Shown here: piece after piece, positions 1 to 10,773 of the stretch
Layout of the letters: each line of letters opens with the position of its first letter
Position numbering within the stretch: the first letter of the stretch is position 1
NCBI RefSeq assembly: GCF_002197815.1
Contig: NZ_NIUB01000004.1
Location: 1 to 64,000 of the forward strand
Reading direction: 5' to 3'
Length of the DNA stretch: 64,000 nucleotides
Source: Pseudomonas oleovorans subsp. oleovorans
GTDB taxonomy: Bacteria > Pseudomonadota > Gammaproteobacteria > Pseudomonadales > Pseudomonadaceae
Position numbers and translations under genes: made by a program
The notes under the pieces: model-generated
The model's database searches: none
Told to the model about the DNA's origin: nothing
What the model saw: the letters and a program-made list of their open reading frames with translations, nothing else

Positions 1-283
1 CACGCGGCAGGTTGGCCGGCAGCGGCTTGCGTTTGCCACGGCGCTTGACCGGCGCAACGACTTCTTCGGCTTCGGCTTCGGCTGGCTCGGCGGCCGGCGC
101 TTCGATCAGCTCTTCGACCTCGTTGAACATGGCCAACTGCGGTGAGTCGGCGTCTTCAGAGCTGCGCTCGGACTTGGGCGAGAACAGCTTGTGGCGCAGC
201 AAGGCGTTCTCTTCCTGCAACTGCAGAATCAGAGCCTTGAGCAGGACGGGATCGTCGGGAAGGTTGTCGGCGCCAAATTTCAT
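1..283 (-). CDS. IS66-family transposase (TnpC), N-terminal part, cut by window edge
   Basis: The first 94 codons are visible, from the ATG at 283 down to the window edge. The protein opens MKFGADNLPDDPVLLKALIL, continues with a Gln/Leu/Glu-rich coiled-coil stretch, then LRHKLFSPKSERS, an acidic Ala/Glu-rich linker and KRRGKRKPLPANLPR. That order (leucine zipper, KLFG/SxxSER block, RRGKRxPLPxxLPR before the zinc-finger region) is typical of IS66 TnpC. The DDE catalytic core would lie beyond the edge. In complete IS66 elements tnpA and tnpB precede tnpC. Here only 84 bp separate the start from the pnp terminator, so this is either a tnpC-only relative (ISBst12-like) or a truncated copy. I see no clear terminal inverted repeat. 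Confidence 0.85.
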   Translation of the reverse strand, partial: MKFGADNLPDDPVLLKALILQLQEENALLRHKLFSPKSERSSEDADSPQLAMFNEVEELIEAPAAEPAEAEAEEVVAPVKRRGKRKPLPANLPR

Positions 284-367
284 GGCGCCGGATTATACCG
301 GCTCAGGTTACGAAGCGCGGCGTCAGTATCTGGTGCGGACGGTTGCGCGCCATGCCTGGCGCACCAC

Positions 368-391
368 AAAAAAGGGCTCCCGCAGGAGCCC
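368..391 (-). terminator. Intrinsic terminator of pnp
   Basis: On the minus strand, a 7-bp perfect stem (GGGCTCC / GGAGCCC, 4-nt loop) is followed by six T. It lies 26 bp past the pnp stop codon. Confidence 0.9.
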
Positions 392-416
392 TCTCGTTCG
401 AACAGGCGAACCGTGC

Positions 417-2522
417 TTAGACGCCAGAGGCCTCGGCAGCAGCTACGTCCTTGATCGACAGTTTGATACGGCCGCGGTTGTCCACGTCCAGTACCAGTAC
501 CTTCACTTCCTGGCCTTCCTGCAGCACGTCGGTGACCTTCTCCACGCGCTGATCACTGAGCATGGAGATGTGCACCAGACCGTCCTTGCCCGGCAGGATG
601 TTGACGAAGGCACCGAAGTCGACGATGCGCTCGACCTTGCCGACGTAGATCTTGCCGATCTCGGCTTCGGCAGTGATGGCCAGCACGCGCTGCTTGGCAG
701 CCTCGGCCGCGTCCTTGGTTTCGCCGAAGATCTTGATCGAGCCGTCGTCTTCGATATCGATCGAAGCCTTGGTCTCTTCGCAGATGGCGCGGATGGTGGC
801 ACCACCCTTGCCGATGACGTCGCGGATCTTGTCCTGGTCGATCTTCATCGCAATCATGGTTGGCGCGTTAGCCGACAGCTCGCTGCGCGATTGGGCGATG
901 ACCTGGTTCATCTGACCAAGGATGTTCAGACGCGCTTCCAGCGCCTGCTCCAGCGCCTGCTCCATGATCTCTTCGGTGATGCCCTGGATCTTGATGTCCA
1001 TCTGCAGCGCGGTAACACCCTTGGCGGTACCGGCTACTTTGAAGTCCATGTCGCCCAGGTGATCTTCGTCACCGAGGATGTCGGTCAGCACGGCGAATTT
1101 CTCACCCTCGAGCACCAGACCCATGGCGATACCGGCAACCGGTGCCTTCATCGGCACACCGGCGTCCATCAGCGCCAGGGAAGCGCCGCACACCGAAGCC
1201 ATGGAGGAAGAACCGTTGGACTCGGTGATTTCCGATACCACGCGGATGGTGTACGGGAACTCGTCAGCGCTCGGCAGCATAGCGGCAACGCCACGACGGG
1301 CGAGACGGCCGTGGCCGATTTCGCGGCGGCCAGTGGCGCCCATGCGACCACACTCACCGACCGAGTACGGCGGGAAGTTGTAGTGCAGCATGAAGGGGTC
1401 TTTCTTCTCGCCTTCGAGGGTGTCCAGCAGCTGTGCGTCGCGGGCGGTACCGAGGGTAGCCACCACCAGCGCCTGGGTTTCGCCACGGGTGAACAGCGCC
1501 GAACCGTGGGTCTTGTCCAGTACACCGACTTCGATGTTCAGGCCACGCACGGTGCGGGTGTCACGACCATCGATACGCGGTTTGCCGTTGACGATGTTCT
1601 CGCGCACGGTGCGGTATTCGATCTCGCCAAAGGCTTCCTTGACTTCACCGGCAGTAGGCTGACCTTCTTCACCGGAGAACTTGGCCACGACCTGATCACG
1701 CAGCTCGCCCAGACGCGCGTAGCGGTCCTGCTTGACGGTGATGGTGTAGGCCTGGGAAATCGCCTCGCCGAACTCGCTACGGATGGCATTCAGCAGCGCG
1801 GTGTTTTCCGGCTTCGGCTGCCAGTCCCAGGTCGGCTTGCCGGCTTCAGCGGCCAGCTCGGCAACAGCCTGGATGACCACCTGAAATTCTTCATGGGCAA
1901 ACAGTACGGCGCCCAGCATCTGGTCTTCGGTCAGCTCTTTGGCTTCCGATTCGACCATCAGCACGGCGTCCTTGGTGCCGGCCACGACCATGTCCAGGCT
2001 GGAAGCCTTGAGCTGCTCGTAGTTCGGGTTCAGCAGGTAGCCGGTTTCCGGGTGGAAGGCAACGCGCGCAGCACCGATCGGGCCGTTGAACGGGATACCG
2101 GAGATGGCCAGGGCAGCCGAGGTACCGATCATCGCAGCGATGTCCGGGTCGGTCTTCTTGCTGGTGGAAACCACGGTGCAGATGACCTGCACTTCGTTCT
2201 GGAAGCCTTCCGGGAACAGCGGACGGATCGGGCGATCGATCAGACGCGAGGTCAGGGTTTCTTTCTCGGAAGGACGTGCTTCACGCTTGAAGAAACCGCC
2301 GGGGATCTTGCCGGCAGCGTAGGTCTTTTCCTGATAGTGCACGGACAGCGGGAAGAAGCCCTTGCTTGGGTCGGCAGTCTTGGCGCCGGTTACGGCGACC
2401 AGCACGCTGACGTCGTCGTCAACGGTGACCAGCACTGCGCCGGAGGCTTGACGGGCAATGCGGCCAGTCTCGAGGGTAACGGTCGACTGACCGAACTGGA
2501 ATTTCTTGATTACCGGGTTCAC
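417..2522 (-). CDS. pnp: Polyribonucleotide nucleotidyltransferase (PNPase)
   Basis: Full-length PNPase, 701 aa. It degrades RNA 3' to 5' by phosphorolysis in the cytoplasm and is the exonuclease of the RNA degradosome. The order is: first RNase PH domain (about 12-142), an alpha-helical linker, the second, catalytic RNase PH domain (about 325-460), a KH domain with the [11 protein letters not shown] loop near 560, and an S1 domain from about 622 to 690 ([18 protein letters not shown]). It is the last gene of the rimP-nusA-infB-rbfA-truB-rpsO-pnp block, 171 bp after rpsO as in most gammaproteobacteria, and ends in a strong terminator. In enterobacteria pnp represses itself through RNase III cleavage of its leader. 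I did not identify the equivalent hairpin with certainty. Confidence 0.98.
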   Translation of the reverse strand: MNPVIKKFQFGQSTVTLETGRIARQASGAVLVTVDDDVSVLVAVTGAKTADPSKGFFPLSVHYQEKTYAAGKIPGGFFKREARPSEKETLTSRLIDRPIRPLFPEGFQNEVQVICTVVSTSKKTDPDIAAMIGTSAALAISGIPFNGPIGAARVAFHPETGYLLNPNYEQLKASSLDMVVAGTKDAVLMVESEAKELTEDQMLGAVLFAHEEFQVVIQAVAELAAEAGKPTWDWQPKPENTALLNAIRSEFGEAISQAYTITVKQDRYARLGELRDQVVAKFSGEEGQPTAGEVKEAFGEIEYRTVRENIVNGKPRIDGRDTRTVRGLNIEVGVLDKTHGSALFTRGETQALVVATLGTARDAQLLDTLEGEKKDPFMLHYNFPPYSVGECGRMGATGRREIGHGRLARRGVAAMLPSADEFPYTIRVVSEITESNGSSSMASVCGASLALMDAGVPMKAPVAGIAMGLVLEGEKFAVLTDILGDEDHLGDMDFKVAGTAKGVTALQMDIKIQGITEEIMEQALEQALEARLNILGQMNQVIAQSRSELSANAPTMIAMKIDQDKIRDVIGKGGATIRAICEETKASIDIEDDGSIKIFGETKDAAEAAKQRVLAITAEAEIGKIYVGKVERIVDFGAFVNILPGKDGLVHISMLSDQRVEKVTDVLQEGQEVKVLVLDVDNRGRIKLSIKDVAAAEASGV

Positions 2523-2605
2523 GGTGTTTTCCTTCTCTTTGTTGCCTTGGGGGAAATTGGAAAGAGGCGCGGGAGTCGGACCCGATGCATCCCTCGAAAA
2601 GCCAA

Positions 2606-2677
2606 AAGCTGGAAGCCCAGCGCCACGAGCTGAGGATCACTCCCCACTCGCGACGCCGAACTCCCAGCTTCCAACTT
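2606..2677 (-). repeat. Long-loop inverted repeat in the rpsO-pnp gap
   Basis: AAGCTGGAAGC at 2606-2616 pairs, with one G:T-type difference, with GCTTCCAACTT at 2667-2677. On the minus strand the second arm is followed by TTTTGGCTTTT, so it may work as a partial terminator between rpsO and pnp. The GCTGGAAG/CTTCCAGC words look like a dispersed intergenic repeat of pseudomonads, but only this copy was noted here. Confidence 0.45.
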
Positions 2678-2693
2678 GCGCAGCTCGCGTCTA

Positions 2694-2963
2694 TTAACGA
2701 CGCAGGCCCAGGCGACCGATCAGGGCGCTGTAACGACTGGAGTCTTTACCCTTCAGGTAGTCCAGCAGCTTGCGGCGCTGGTTCACCATACGGATCAGAC
2801 CACGACGGCTGTGGTGATCTTTACCGTTGGCCTTGAAGTGGCCTTGCAGCTTGTTGATGTTGGCGGTCAGCAGGGCAACCTGCACTTCCGGGCTACCGGT
2901 ATCGCCTTCAGCTTGCTTGTAGTCGTTAACGATCTGGGCTTTTTCTTCAACGCTGAGTGCCAT
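2694..2963 (-). CDS. rpsO: 30S ribosomal protein S15
   Basis: 89 aa, the normal S15 length. It opens [20 protein letters not shown] and contains the conserved [24 protein letters not shown] and HHSRRGL segments that bind 16S rRNA helices 20-22. S15 is an early-binding protein of the 30S platform. The gene sits between truB and pnp in the conserved operon. In E. coli S15 represses its own translation through a leader pseudoknot. The leader here (2964-3133) contains a hairpin (3076-3102) that could take part, but the fold was not worked out. Confidence 0.98.
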   Translation of the reverse strand: MALSVEEKAQIVNDYKQAEGDTGSPEVQVALLTANINKLQGHFKANGKDHHSRRGLIRMVNQRRKLLDYLKGKDSSRYSALIGRLGLRR

Positions 2964-3075
2964 GTTGGCTTCCTCTCATCTGGAAACTGCCGAAGCAGTC
3001 TCAATAGGCCGGGAATCGCTCCCCGTGTTTTAAAAAGAGGTATGACCGTGCCTACTAACAGCCACCCTCGCAGCA

Positions 3076-3102
3076 CCTGATGACGACGTCGTCAGCATCA
3101 GG
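3076..3102 (-). promoter_or_regulatory. Hairpin in the rpsO leader
   Basis: CCTGATG at 3076-3082 pairs with CATCAGG at 3096-3102, around an inner palindrome GACGACGTCGTC. It lies 113 nt upstream of the rpsO start and 32 nt beyond the truB stop. With no T run after it, it is more likely a processing or regulatory hairpin than a terminator. Confidence 0.4.
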
Positions 3103-3133
3103 CTTTCAGCCTTCTCGGCCGAACCGTTCGGTG

Positions 3134-4054
3134 CTACGCACCGGTATAAATCAATCGACGCGGGGCGATACGCCCATCGTCACTCACTTCACCGATGCCG
3201 ATGAAGCGACCATTGTGATCCTGCACCCGCACCATACCGAACTTCGGTGCTTCCGGCGCTCGCACCGGCTGCCCTTGCAACCAGTAGAACGCACTGTGCT
3301 CGGAGAACTGCAGCAGCGGCCAGTCCTGCAGACCGCTATCGGCCGGTAGCAGGAAGCGATCCAGCGCCTCGTTACCACCTTCGGCGTGTGCAGCCTCCAG
3401 TTCTTCCAGCGTCACGGTACGCGCCAGATCGAACGGGCCGGCCTTGGTACGACGCAACTTGGCGACATGTGCACCGCAGCCGAGCAACTGGCCGAGGTCC
3501 TCGACCAGCGTACGAATATAGGTGCCTTTGCTGCAATCAACCGCCAGACGGGCCTGCTCGCCTTCGCAGGCCAGCAGTTCCAGGCGCGCAATAGTAACAG
3601 AACGCGCTTCGCGCTCCACTACTTCACCCGCACGAGCCAGCTTGTAGAGTGGCTGACCATCCTTCTTCAAGGCCGAGTACATTGGTGGTATCTGTTTGAT
3701 TTCACCGCGAAAACGCGGCAACAGCGCCTCAATCTCGGCGCGACCGACGGTCACCGGGCGCCGTTCGATAACATCGCCTTCGGCATCACCAGTGGTGGTG
3801 GTGACACCCAACTGAGCGACGGTCTCGTAGCCCTTGTCAGCGTCGAGCAGATACTGAGAAAACTTGGTCGCCTCACCGAAACACAGCGGCAGTACACCGG
3901 TGGCCAACGGGTCGAGGCTACCGGTGTGACCGGCCTTCTCGGCATTGAGCAGCCAACGCACCTTTTGCAGCGCGGCGTTGGAGGTGAAACCGTGCGGCTT
4001 GTCGAGCAGGATGATGCCGTCGACCTTGCGGCGAATACGTTTGACCTGCGCCAC
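3134..4054 (-). CDS. truB: tRNA pseudouridine-55 synthase
   Basis: 306 aa. TruB converts U55 of the T loop of nearly all tRNAs to pseudouridine. The catalytic aspartate is D48 in [15 protein letters not shown], the same number as in E. coli. [20 protein letters not shown] and [15 protein letters not shown], both family signatures, follow, and the C-terminal PUA-like tail ends in RRLIYTGA. It lies 3 bp after rbfA and is clearly co-transcribed with it. Start: the ATG gives [20 protein letters not shown], which aligns with known TruB proteins. Confidence 0.98.
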   Translation of the reverse strand: MAQVKRIRRKVDGIILLDKPHGFTSNAALQKVRWLLNAEKAGHTGSLDPLATGVLPLCFGEATKFSQYLLDADKGYETVAQLGVTTTTGDAEGDVIERRPVTVGRAEIEALLPRFRGEIKQIPPMYSALKKDGQPLYKLARAGEVVEREARSVTIARLELLACEGEQARLAVDCSKGTYIRTLVEDLGQLLGCGAHVAKLRRTKAGPFDLARTVTLEELEAAHAEGGNEALDRFLLPADSGLQDWPLLQFSEHSAFYWLQGQPVRAPEAPKFGMVRVQDHNGRFIGIGEVSDDGRIAPRRLIYTGA

Positions 4055-4057
4055 GCC

Positions 4058-4450
4058 TTACTCCTTGGAACCCGCGGTGTCGTCGTGCAGACGATCTTCC
4101 GCCACGGCACGCTCGATCAGTGCCGACAGGTGAGCACCGCGCTGGACGCTCTCGTCGTAGTGGAAGTGCAGCTGTGGCACGCTGCGCAGCTTCATCGCCT
4201 TGCCCAGCTGCATGCGCAGGAAACCGGCCGCGTCGTTGAGTACCTTGAGGCTCTCTTTGATCGCCTCGGCATCATCCTGCCCCATGACGGTGATGAAGAC
4301 CTTGGCGTGACCGATATCACGACTGACGTCGACTGCGGTGATGGTCACCAGCCCCAGACGCGGATCCTTGACCTCACGCCGAATAAGCTGGGCCAGTTCG
4401 CGTTGCATCTGGTCGCCGATACGCTGGGTACGGCTGTAATCTTTGGCCAT
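4058..4450 (-). CDS. rbfA: Ribosome-binding factor A
   Basis: 130 aa with the single KH-like RbfA fold: [18 protein letters not shown] at the start, then [18 protein letters not shown] and a C-terminal [11 protein letters not shown]. RbfA binds the neck of the maturing 30S subunit and is needed for late processing of 16S rRNA and for cold adaptation. It lies between infB and truB, as is usual in this operon. Confidence 0.97.
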   Translation of the reverse strand: MAKDYSRTQRIGDQMQRELAQLIRREVKDPRLGLVTITAVDVSRDIGHAKVFITVMGQDDAEAIKESLKVLNDAAGFLRMQLGKAMKLRSVPQLHFHYDESVQRGAHLSALIERAVAEDRLHDDTAGSKE

Positions 4451-4508
4451 TTTCTCGTTACCTTTACTTCCTCCGCTGCCTGTTCGCCAGCGGACTCAAA
4501 AGCGGCAA

Positions 4509-4540
4509 ACGCCCGGCCGCGCGAATGCGGGGCCGGGCGT
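4509..4540 (-). terminator. Hairpin between infB and rbfA
   Basis: ACGCCCGGCC at 4509-4518 is perfectly repeated in inverse at 4531-4540, 20 nt after the infB stop. On the minus strand it is followed by TTGCCGCTTTT, a weak T-rich tail, so it is at most a partial terminator or mRNA-stability hairpin inside the operon. Confidence 0.5.
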
Positions 4541-4559
4541 TGCGTGTTGCGACTCGCGA

Positions 4560-7046
4560 TTACAGGCTGCGAGCCACCTGGACTTTCTCGAACACTTCGA
4601 TCTTGTCGCCGACCTTGACGTCGTTGTAGCTCTTCACGCCGATACCGCACTCCATGCCGTTGCGCACTTCGGCAACGTCGTCCTTGAAGCGACGCAGCGA
4701 TTCCAGCTCGCCTTCGAAGATCACCACGTCCTCGCGCAGTACGCGGATCGGACGGTTGCGGTAGACGGTGCCCTCGATGACCATGCAGCCAGCGACAGCG
4801 CCGAACTTCGGCGAACGGAACACATCACGCACTTCGGCGGTGCCCAGGATGTTCTCGCGAACATCGCTGCCGAGCATACCGGTGAGCGCCTTCTTGACGT
4901 CTTCGATGATGTCGTAGATGACGTTGTAGTAGCGCATGTCCAGGCCTTCGGCCTCGACGATCTTGCGCGCACCAGCGTCAGCACGGACGTTGAAGCCGAA
5001 CAGCACGGCGTTGGAAGCCAGCGCCAGGTTGGCATCGGACTCGGTGATACCACCGACGCCGCCACCGACCACACGCACCTGCACTTCGTCGTTACCCAGG
5101 GTGCTGAGCGAGCCCTGCAGGGCTTCCAGAGAACCACGCACATCGGCCTTGAGGACGATGTTGAGGGTTTTCTTCTCTTCCTGGCCCATGTTCTCGAAGA
5201 TGTTTTCCAGCTTGCCGGCGTGAGCACGGGCCAGCTTGACCTCACGGAACTTGCCTTGACGGAACAGGGCAACTTCGCGGGCCTTCTTCTCGTCGGCGAC
5301 CACGGTCATGTCATCACCGGCATCCGGCGTACCATCGAGGCCGAGGATCTCGACCGGAATGGAAGGACCGGCTTCCTTGATCGGCTTGCCGTTCTCGTCA
5401 AGCATGGCACGCACGCGGCCATAGTTGACGCCAACCAGGACCATGTCGCCCTGACGCAGGGTACCGTCCTGAACCAGCACGGTGGCCACCGGGCCACGGC
5501 CCTTGTCCAGACGCGATTCGACCACCACACCACGACCCGGGGCCGACGGCGTGGCTTTCAGCTCGAGAACTTCAGCCTGCAGCAGTACGGCTTCGAGCAG
5601 CTCGTCGATGCCGGTACCCATCTTGGCCGACACGTGCACGTAAGGTGCATCGCCGCCCCACTCTTCCGGGATCACGTCGAGAGCGGCCAGGCCGTTCTTG
5701 ATGTTATCCGGGTTGGCATCGGGCTTGTCGATCTTGTTCACCGCGACCACGATCGGCACGCCGGCTGCTTTCGCATGCTGTACGGCTTCCTGGGTCTGCG
5801 GCATCACGCCGTCGTCAGCGGCGACGACCAGAATGACGATATCGGTGGCCTTGGCACCACGAGCACGCATCTGGGTGAACGCAGCGTGACCGGGGGTATC
5901 GAGGAAGGTGACCATGCCGCGCTCGGTTTCGACGTGGTAGGCACCGATGTGCTGGGTGATACCACCGGCTTCACCGGAAGCCACCTTGGCACGACGGATA
6001 TAGTCGAGCAGCGAAGTCTTACCATGGTCGACGTGGCCCATCACGGTCACGACCGGTGCACGATGGAAGGTTTCACCCTCGAACTTCAGGGATTCGGCCA
6101 GTTGTTCTTCCAGGGCGTTGTCGCTGACCAGCTTGACCTTGTGACCGAACTCTTCGGCGACCAGTTGAGCGGTTTCCTGATCCAGCACCTGGTTGATGGT
6201 CACCGGGGTGCCCATCTTGAACATGAACTTGACGATCTCCGCACCCTTGATGGCCATTTGCTGGGCCAGATCGGAAACGGTGATGGTCTCGCCAATCGAT
6301 ACGTCACGCACGATAGGACCAGTCGGGCTCTGGAAGCCGTGCTGGTTGCGCTTCTTCATCTTGGCCTTGCCACGACCACCACGACGGAAGCCGTCGCTCT
6401 CTTCGTCAACACTACGCGGCGCGACACGCGGCGCCGGCGCCTTTTCCTTGAGGGTCGGGCGGTGCTGTGCGTGCTTGCGCTCACGGCGCTCGTCTTCGTC
6501 ACTGCGCGCCTTCTCGGGGCGACGCACTTCCTCTTTCTTGCGCTCGGCGTCGACGACCGGAGCGGCAACAACCGGCTCGCTGACCGGAGCTGGCGCAGCA
6601 GCAGGTGCGGACGCTGGGCTGGTCGCCGTGGCTGCCTGACGCTTGGCTTCTTCTTCGGCCTTGCGCTTGGCTTCTTCCTCGGCTTTCAGGCGCTCGGCTT
6701 CGGCAGCAGCCTGCTGAGCTTCCAGCTCACGCTGCTTCTCGGCTTCGAGCTCTTCCGGGCTGCGCTTGACGAAGGTCTTCTTCTTGCGCACTTCCACGCT
6801 GATGGTCTTGCTGCCAGCAACACGCAGGGTGCTGGTGGTCTTGCGCTGCAAGGTAATCTTGCGCGGCTCTTCGACCTTGTCGCCGTGACTGCTCTTGAGA
6901 TGGGCCAGCAAGGCCTGCTTCTCACTATCGGTCACTACCTGTTCGGCACTGTCGTGGGACAGGCCGGCTTCACGCATCTGCTGCAGCAGGCGCTCAACCG
7001 GGGTGTCGACCACTTTGGCCAGTTCTTTTACCGTGACTTGCGTCAT
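4560..7046 (-). CDS. infB: Translation initiation factor IF-2
   Basis: 828 aa. IF-2 is the GTPase that brings fMet-tRNA to the 30S subunit and promotes subunit joining. The N-terminal IF2_N domain (1-50) is followed by a long charged Ala/Glu/Lys and Pro-rich linker (about 95-240) and a second IF2_N domain. The G domain has GHVDHGKT at 337-344, DTPGH near 385 and NKID near 438. Beta-barrel and C2 domains follow and end in VQVARSL. The start has a good upstream GAGGAGAAAG. It follows nusA by 27 bp. Internal starts giving shorter IF-2 forms are known in E. coli and were not resolved here. Confidence 0.98.
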   Translation of the reverse strand: MTQVTVKELAKVVDTPVERLLQQMREAGLSHDSAEQVVTDSEKQALLAHLKSSHGDKVEEPRKITLQRKTTSTLRVAGSKTISVEVRKKKTFVKRSPEELEAEKQRELEAQQAAAEAERLKAEEEAKRKAEEEAKRQAATATSPASAPAAAPAPVSEPVVAAPVVDAERKKEEVRRPEKARSDEDERRERKHAQHRPTLKEKAPAPRVAPRSVDEESDGFRRGGRGKAKMKKRNQHGFQSPTGPIVRDVSIGETITVSDLAQQMAIKGAEIVKFMFKMGTPVTINQVLDQETAQLVAEEFGHKVKLVSDNALEEQLAESLKFEGETFHRAPVVTVMGHVDHGKTSLLDYIRRAKVASGEAGGITQHIGAYHVETERGMVTFLDTPGHAAFTQMRARGAKATDIVILVVAADDGVMPQTQEAVQHAKAAGVPIVVAVNKIDKPDANPDNIKNGLAALDVIPEEWGGDAPYVHVSAKMGTGIDELLEAVLLQAEVLELKATPSAPGRGVVVESRLDKGRGPVATVLVQDGTLRQGDMVLVGVNYGRVRAMLDENGKPIKEAGPSIPVEILGLDGTPDAGDDMTVVADEKKAREVALFRQGKFREVKLARAHAGKLENIFENMGQEEKKTLNIVLKADVRGSLEALQGSLSTLGNDEVQVRVVGGGVGGITESDANLALASNAVLFGFNVRADAGARKIVEAEGLDMRYYNVIYDIIEDVKKALTGMLGSDVRENILGTAEVRDVFRSPKFGAVAGCMVIEGTVYRNRPIRVLREDVVIFEGELESLRRFKDDVAEVRNGMECGIGVKSYNDVKVGDKIEVFEKVQVARSL

Positions 7047-7073
7047 GCATCTTTCTCCTCAGGCCGCAACCGC

Positions 7074-8555
7074 TTATTCGAACCAGTGGGCTCGAGCGGC
7101 CATGATCAGCTTGCCGGCACGCTCTTCGTCGATGCCGTCGATGTCGAGCAGGTCGTCGATCGACTGCTCGGCCAGGTCTTCACGGGTAATCACGCCGCGC
7201 AGCGCGAGCTCGAGAGCCAGCGCCTTGTCCATGCCTTCCAGTTCCAGCAGATCATCTGCCGGATGGGCATCGGCCAACTTCTCCTCGTTGGCGATCGCCT
7301 TGGTCAGCAGACGATCCTTAGCCCGTGCACGTAGCTCATTGACGATCTCCTCGTCGAAGCCGTCGATACTGAGCATTTCTTCCATGGGTACGTAGGCAAT
7401 CTCTTCGAGACTGGTGAAACCCTCTTCGATCAGGACTTGAGCCAGTTCTTCGTCGACTTCCAGCTCATCGATGAAGGACTGCATGATGTCGCCGGTTTCT
7501 GCCTGTTGCTTGGCCTGGATATCCGCTTCGGTCATCACGTTCAGCGTCCAGCCAGTCAGCTGACTGGCCAGGCGCACGTTCTGACCGCCACGGCCGATGG
7601 CCTGCGCCAGGTTGTCTTCGGCGACGGCGATGTCCATGGCATGGGCATCTTCATCGACGATGATCGCAGCCACTTCAGCCGGCGACATGGCATTGATCAC
7701 GAACTGCGCGGGGTTGTCGTCCCACAGCACGATATCCACACGCTCGCCACCCAGTTCGCCGGAAACGGCCTGGACACGCGAACCGCGCATGCCGATGCAG
7801 GCGCCTTGCGGGTCGATACGTTTGTCCTTGGAGCGTACGGCGATCTTAGCGCGCGAACCCGGATCACGGGAGGCAGCCTTGACGTCGATCAGCCCTTCGG
7901 CGATTTCCGGTACTTCGATGCGGAAAAGCTCGATCAGCATTTCCGGCGCGGTACGCGACAGGATCAGTTGCGGGCCGCGGTTCTCGGTACGAATTTCCTT
8001 GAGCAGGGCACGCAGACGCACACCCACGCGGAAAGTCTCGCGCGGGATGATGTCTTCACGGGCCAGCAGCGCCTCGGCGTTGTTGCCCAGGTCGACGATG
8101 ACGTTGTCGCGGGTGACCTTCTTGACGGTGCCGGAGACGATCTCACCCAGCCGCTCGCGGTAGGCGTCTACCACTTGAGCACGCTCAGCCTCGCGCACTT
8201 TCTGCACGATGACCTGCTTGGCGGTTTGCGCGGCGATGCGACCGAACTCGATGGAATCGACCTTCTCTTCGAGCACGTCACCGATCTTGGCGTTGGCCTC
8301 AACGGCCTGCGGCATGTCCTCGGTCACCTGATAGGCCGGGTCCTCGAACTCGGACTCATCGACCACGGTCCAGCGGCGGAAAGTTTCGTAACTACCGTTC
8401 TGACGATTGATCGACACACGCAGATCGACCTCGTCCTCGAAACGTTTCTTGGTCGCGGTCGCCAGAGCCAGCTCCAGCGCCTCGAAAATCACGCCGGCCG
8501 GCACACCCTTCTCGTTGGATACCGACTCAACAACCAGCAGTACTTCTTTGCTCAT
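7074..8555 (-). CDS. nusA: Transcription termination/antitermination factor NusA
   Basis: 493 aa from the ATG at 8555. An in-frame start 21 bp upstream exists, but [19 protein letters not shown] matches the family N terminus and has AAGGCGAGG in front. NusA binds RNA polymerase and modulates pausing, termination and rRNA antitermination. The order is N-terminal polymerase-binding domain, S1 domain (about 135-200), two KH domains ([37 protein letters not shown]), then two acidic helix-hairpin repeats at the C terminus, as in gammaproteobacteria. It lies between rimP and infB. Confidence 0.97.
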   Translation of the reverse strand: MSKEVLLVVESVSNEKGVPAGVIFEALELALATATKKRFEDEVDLRVSINRQNGSYETFRRWTVVDESEFEDPAYQVTEDMPQAVEANAKIGDVLEEKVDSIEFGRIAAQTAKQVIVQKVREAERAQVVDAYRERLGEIVSGTVKKVTRDNVIVDLGNNAEALLAREDIIPRETFRVGVRLRALLKEIRTENRGPQLILSRTAPEMLIELFRIEVPEIAEGLIDVKAASRDPGSRAKIAVRSKDKRIDPQGACIGMRGSRVQAVSGELGGERVDIVLWDDNPAQFVINAMSPAEVAAIIVDEDAHAMDIAVAEDNLAQAIGRGGQNVRLASQLTGWTLNVMTEADIQAKQQAETGDIMQSFIDELEVDEELAQVLIEEGFTSLEEIAYVPMEEMLSIDGFDEEIVNELRARAKDRLLTKAIANEEKLADAHPADDLLELEGMDKALALELALRGVITREDLAEQSIDDLLDIDGIDEERAGKLIMAARAHWFE

Positions 8556-8716
8556 CGTACGCCTCGCCTTTCGCAATCCATTGGTTCTGCACAGTCCGCG
8601 TCACGCTTACGCCATCGGCGCCAAAATACGTGCGCTACCGCGCTACCTTCGCGCCATCTGTGTCGCTTGCGCTGCGCCGACAATCGACAGTCCAGCAGCG
8701 CCACAGAATCCGCATC

Positions 8717-9175
8717 TCAATCAAATCGGGGGATGATATTGGCCTTGTCGATCAGGTCGATCGGCAACAGATACTCGTGGTCATCCACCTGAACTACCAC
8801 GTCCTGCTCCTCCACACCGCGAAGGAGGCCCTGGAAGTTACGACGCCCGTCGAAAGGCGAACGCAGCTTGATCTTCACCTGTTCACCGGCATGCGTCGCA
8901 AACTGTTCGAGGGTGAACAACGGACGATCCATGCCAGGAGAAGAAACTTCCAGTGTGTACTCCGAGGTAATCGGATCCTCGACATCGAGTACACCACTGA
9001 GCTGACGGCTGACGATTTCACAATCGTCGATCAGGATGCCATCGGCTTTATCGATATAGACACGCAGCAGCGAATGACGCCCCTGCGACAGGAACTCGAT
9101 GCCCCAACATTGGTAACCGAGTGCCTCGATTACTGGGGCCAACAAGGCCTGCAACTGTTCTAGCTTGCTCGACAC
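8717..9175 (-). CDS. rimP: Ribosome maturation factor RimP
   Basis: 152 aa, the usual length. RimP binds the free 30S subunit and helps pseudoknot formation and S12 loading. The family signature [32 protein letters not shown] and the later [16 protein letters not shown] are intact. It is the first protein gene of the operon. The initiator tRNA gene is upstream, as in E. coli metY-rimP-nusA-infB. About 160 bp separate it from nusA with no further gene. Confidence 0.97.
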   Translation of the reverse strand: MSSKLEQLQALLAPVIEALGYQCWGIEFLSQGRHSLLRVYIDKADGILIDDCEIVSRQLSGVLDVEDPITSEYTLEVSSPGMDRPLFTLEQFATHAGEQVKIKLRSPFDGRRNFQGLLRGVEEQDVVVQVDDHEYLLPIDLIDKANIIPRFD

Positions 9176-9204
9176 TTAACGGCCCTCGTGCATGCTGTGC
9201 AAAT

Positions 9205-9226
9205 AAAAAATGGGCGAAACGCCCAT
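9205..9226 (-). terminator. Intrinsic terminator between tRNA-fMet and rimP
   Basis: ATGGGCG / CGCCCAT with a 3-nt loop, followed on the minus strand by six T. It lies just ahead of rimP, so rimP expression depends on read-through or on a promoter downstream of it. Confidence 0.8.
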
Positions 9227-9273
9227 CCCATCAATCCGCCGTAAATACCAACGGACACTGTCTTTCAGCTAAC

Positions 9274-9294
9274 AAAAAGCCCCTGAAAAGGGGC
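9274..9294 (-). terminator. Intrinsic terminator after tRNA-fMet
   Basis: GCCCC / GGGGC with a 6-nt loop, followed on the minus strand by TTTTTG. It is the first of two terminators in series between the initiator tRNA gene and rimP. Confidence 0.75.
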
Positions 9295-9304
9295 CTGCTG
9301 AAAC

Positions 9305-9381
<77 letters not shown>

Positions 9382-9443
9382 TCAAAGCTAGGCCGGAATT
9401 ATACGGCCACCCCCTGGCAAGGGTCAACCAAACACTCCAGCAA

Positions 9444-9474
9444 CAAGAAAGCCCGCGAACTGCGGGCTTTCTTG
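9444..9474 (-). terminator. Hairpin terminator between the two tRNA genes
   Basis: A 13-bp perfect stem (CAAGAAAGCCCGC and its inverse) with a 5-nt loop. The T-containing arms make it usable in both directions. It lies 5 nt after the CCA of tRNA-Leu. Confidence 0.85.
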
Positions 9475-9478
9475 AGTA

Positions 9479-9564
9479 TGGTACCGAGGAGGGGACTCGA
9501 ACCCCTACAGCCTATGGCCACTACCACCTCAAGGTAGCGTGTCTACCAATTCCACCACCTCGGC
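9479..9564 (-). tRNA. tRNA-Leu (GAG), encoded CCA
   Basis: 86 nt, a class II tRNA with a long variable arm (GTGGCCATAGGCTGT region), acceptor stem GCCGAGG/CCTCGGT, T loop GGTTCGAGTCC and encoded CCA. The anticodon loop reads CTTGAGG. It lies 7 bp after secG, the same order as I recall for other Pseudomonas. Confidence 0.95.
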
Positions 9565-9571
9565 AAAACTG

Positions 9572-9949
9572 TTACTGCCCTGGAGCCTCCGGCACATCCG
9601 AAGCATCGGATGCTGGAGCTTGCTCTTCGAGCACCGGCACATCTTCGACAGCCGGTTTTTGTTGAACTTCCAGAACCGCTGGATCTGGCAGACCAACTTG
9701 AGTCAGTGCATCAGCTTTTTCTTTAGCAAAGAACGCTAAACCCAAGCTGGTAATGAAAAAAGCCGCGGCAAGTATACCAGTAAACTTACTCAGAAAGGTA
9801 GAGGAACCTTGGCTTCCGAATACAGTTGCCGAAGCACCCGAACCGAACGACGCACCCGCGTCAGCGCCTTTACCCTGCTGCAACAGCACCAGCACTACAA
9901 TCCCGATCGCACCCAGCAGGTGCAGAACAACAATGACTGTTTCCAGCAT
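9572..9949 (-). CDS. secG: Protein translocase subunit SecG
   Basis: 125 aa. SecG is the small accessory subunit of the SecYEG channel. Two membrane segments are visible: residues 1-23 ([22 protein letters not shown] region) and about 54-74 ([19 protein letters not shown]). Between them is the conserved [17 protein letters not shown] loop. The C-terminal tail is acidic and Pro/Ala-rich, which is variable in the family. It follows tpiA by 3 bp, so the two are co-transcribed. Confidence 0.95.
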   Translation of the reverse strand: MLETVIVVLHLLGAIGIVVLVLLQQGKGADAGASFGSGASATVFGSQGSSTFLSKFTGILAAAFFITSLGLAFFAKEKADALTQVGLPDPAVLEVQQKPAVEDVPVLEEQAPASDASDVPEAPGQ

Positions 9950-9952
9950 TCT

Positions 9953-10708
9953 TCAGTTTCCTGCAGCGCGACAGATCGCACCGAATTCATCCGCATTCAG
10001 AGAGGCTCCACCCACGAGCCCCCCATCGATATCTCGCATGCCGAACAACTCGGCAGCACTGGCGGCCTTCACACTGCCACCATAAAGAATTCTCAGCCCG
10101 CTCGCGACACCAGCATCGAGCTGCGCAACTTGCGCACGGATTGCTGCGTGCACTTCCTGAGCCTGCTCAGGCGTAGCGGTCAACCCTGTACCAATGGCCC
10201 AGACAGGCTCATAGGCAACTACGGCATTCTTTAGCGCTTCGACACCCAGGGCATCGATCACTGCAGCCAATTGGCCGCCCACCACATCCAGCGTTTCACT
10301 CGCTTCGCGCTGCTCACGCGTCTCACCGACACAGAGCACCGGCACCAGGCCGGCAGCCTGAATTGCAGCAAACTTGCGCACGATCACTTCGTCACTCTCA
10401 CCCAGAATCAGGCGACGCTCGGAATGACCCACCAGCACCAACCCACAGCCGCCATCGACCAACTGACTGACCGCAAGCTCACCGGTCAAGGCGCCCTGCT
10501 CGACTTGCGCCGCGCAATCCTGCGCTCCAACCTTTACAGCCTTGCCATCCAGGCCTTCGACGACCTGAGCGATATGCAGACTGGAGGGGAACACCGCGAC
10601 CTCGACATCGGCAGGCAAGTCCTGCTGACGCAACCCTTCAATCAGCTCTGCGACGCTGGCGCGGGTACCGTGCATTTTCCAGTTACCGGCGACCAAGGGG
10701 CGACGCAT
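9953..10708 (-). CDS. tpiA: Triosephosphate isomerase
   Basis: 251 aa TIM barrel that interconverts dihydroxyacetone phosphate and glyceraldehyde 3-phosphate. The sequence shows GNWKMHGT (substrate lysine), the catalytic histidine in LVGHSERR, the catalytic glutamate in [11 protein letters not shown], and the phosphate-binding ILYGGSVKA. Its place between glmM and secG is standard for Pseudomonas. There are 65 bp to glmM and 3 bp to secG. Confidence 0.98.
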   Translation of the reverse strand: MRRPLVAGNWKMHGTRASVAELIEGLRQQDLPADVEVAVFPSSLHIAQVVEGLDGKAVKVGAQDCAAQVEQGALTGELAVSQLVDGGCGLVLVGHSERRLILGESDEVIVRKFAAIQAAGLVPVLCVGETREQREASETLDVVGGQLAAVIDALGVEALKNAVVAYEPVWAIGTGLTATPEQAQEVHAAIRAQVAQLDAGVASGLRILYGGSVKAASAAELFGMRDIDGGLVGGASLNADEFGAICRAAGN

Positions 10709-10773
10709 GTTCTACCTCGTCGATCAAAGAGGGCGCAGATGTTACCCAAGAGCCCTGCGCGTAGCAAGCGCAA

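Noticed and set aside
12..2633. Very long open frame (873 codons) on the plus strand opposite pnp
   Set aside because: It mirrors pnp codon by codon, has no recognisable domain or ribosome site, and results from the GC-rich third positions of the real gene.
4443..7334. 963-codon open frame opposite infB
   Set aside because: Antisense shadow of infB, no family resemblance.
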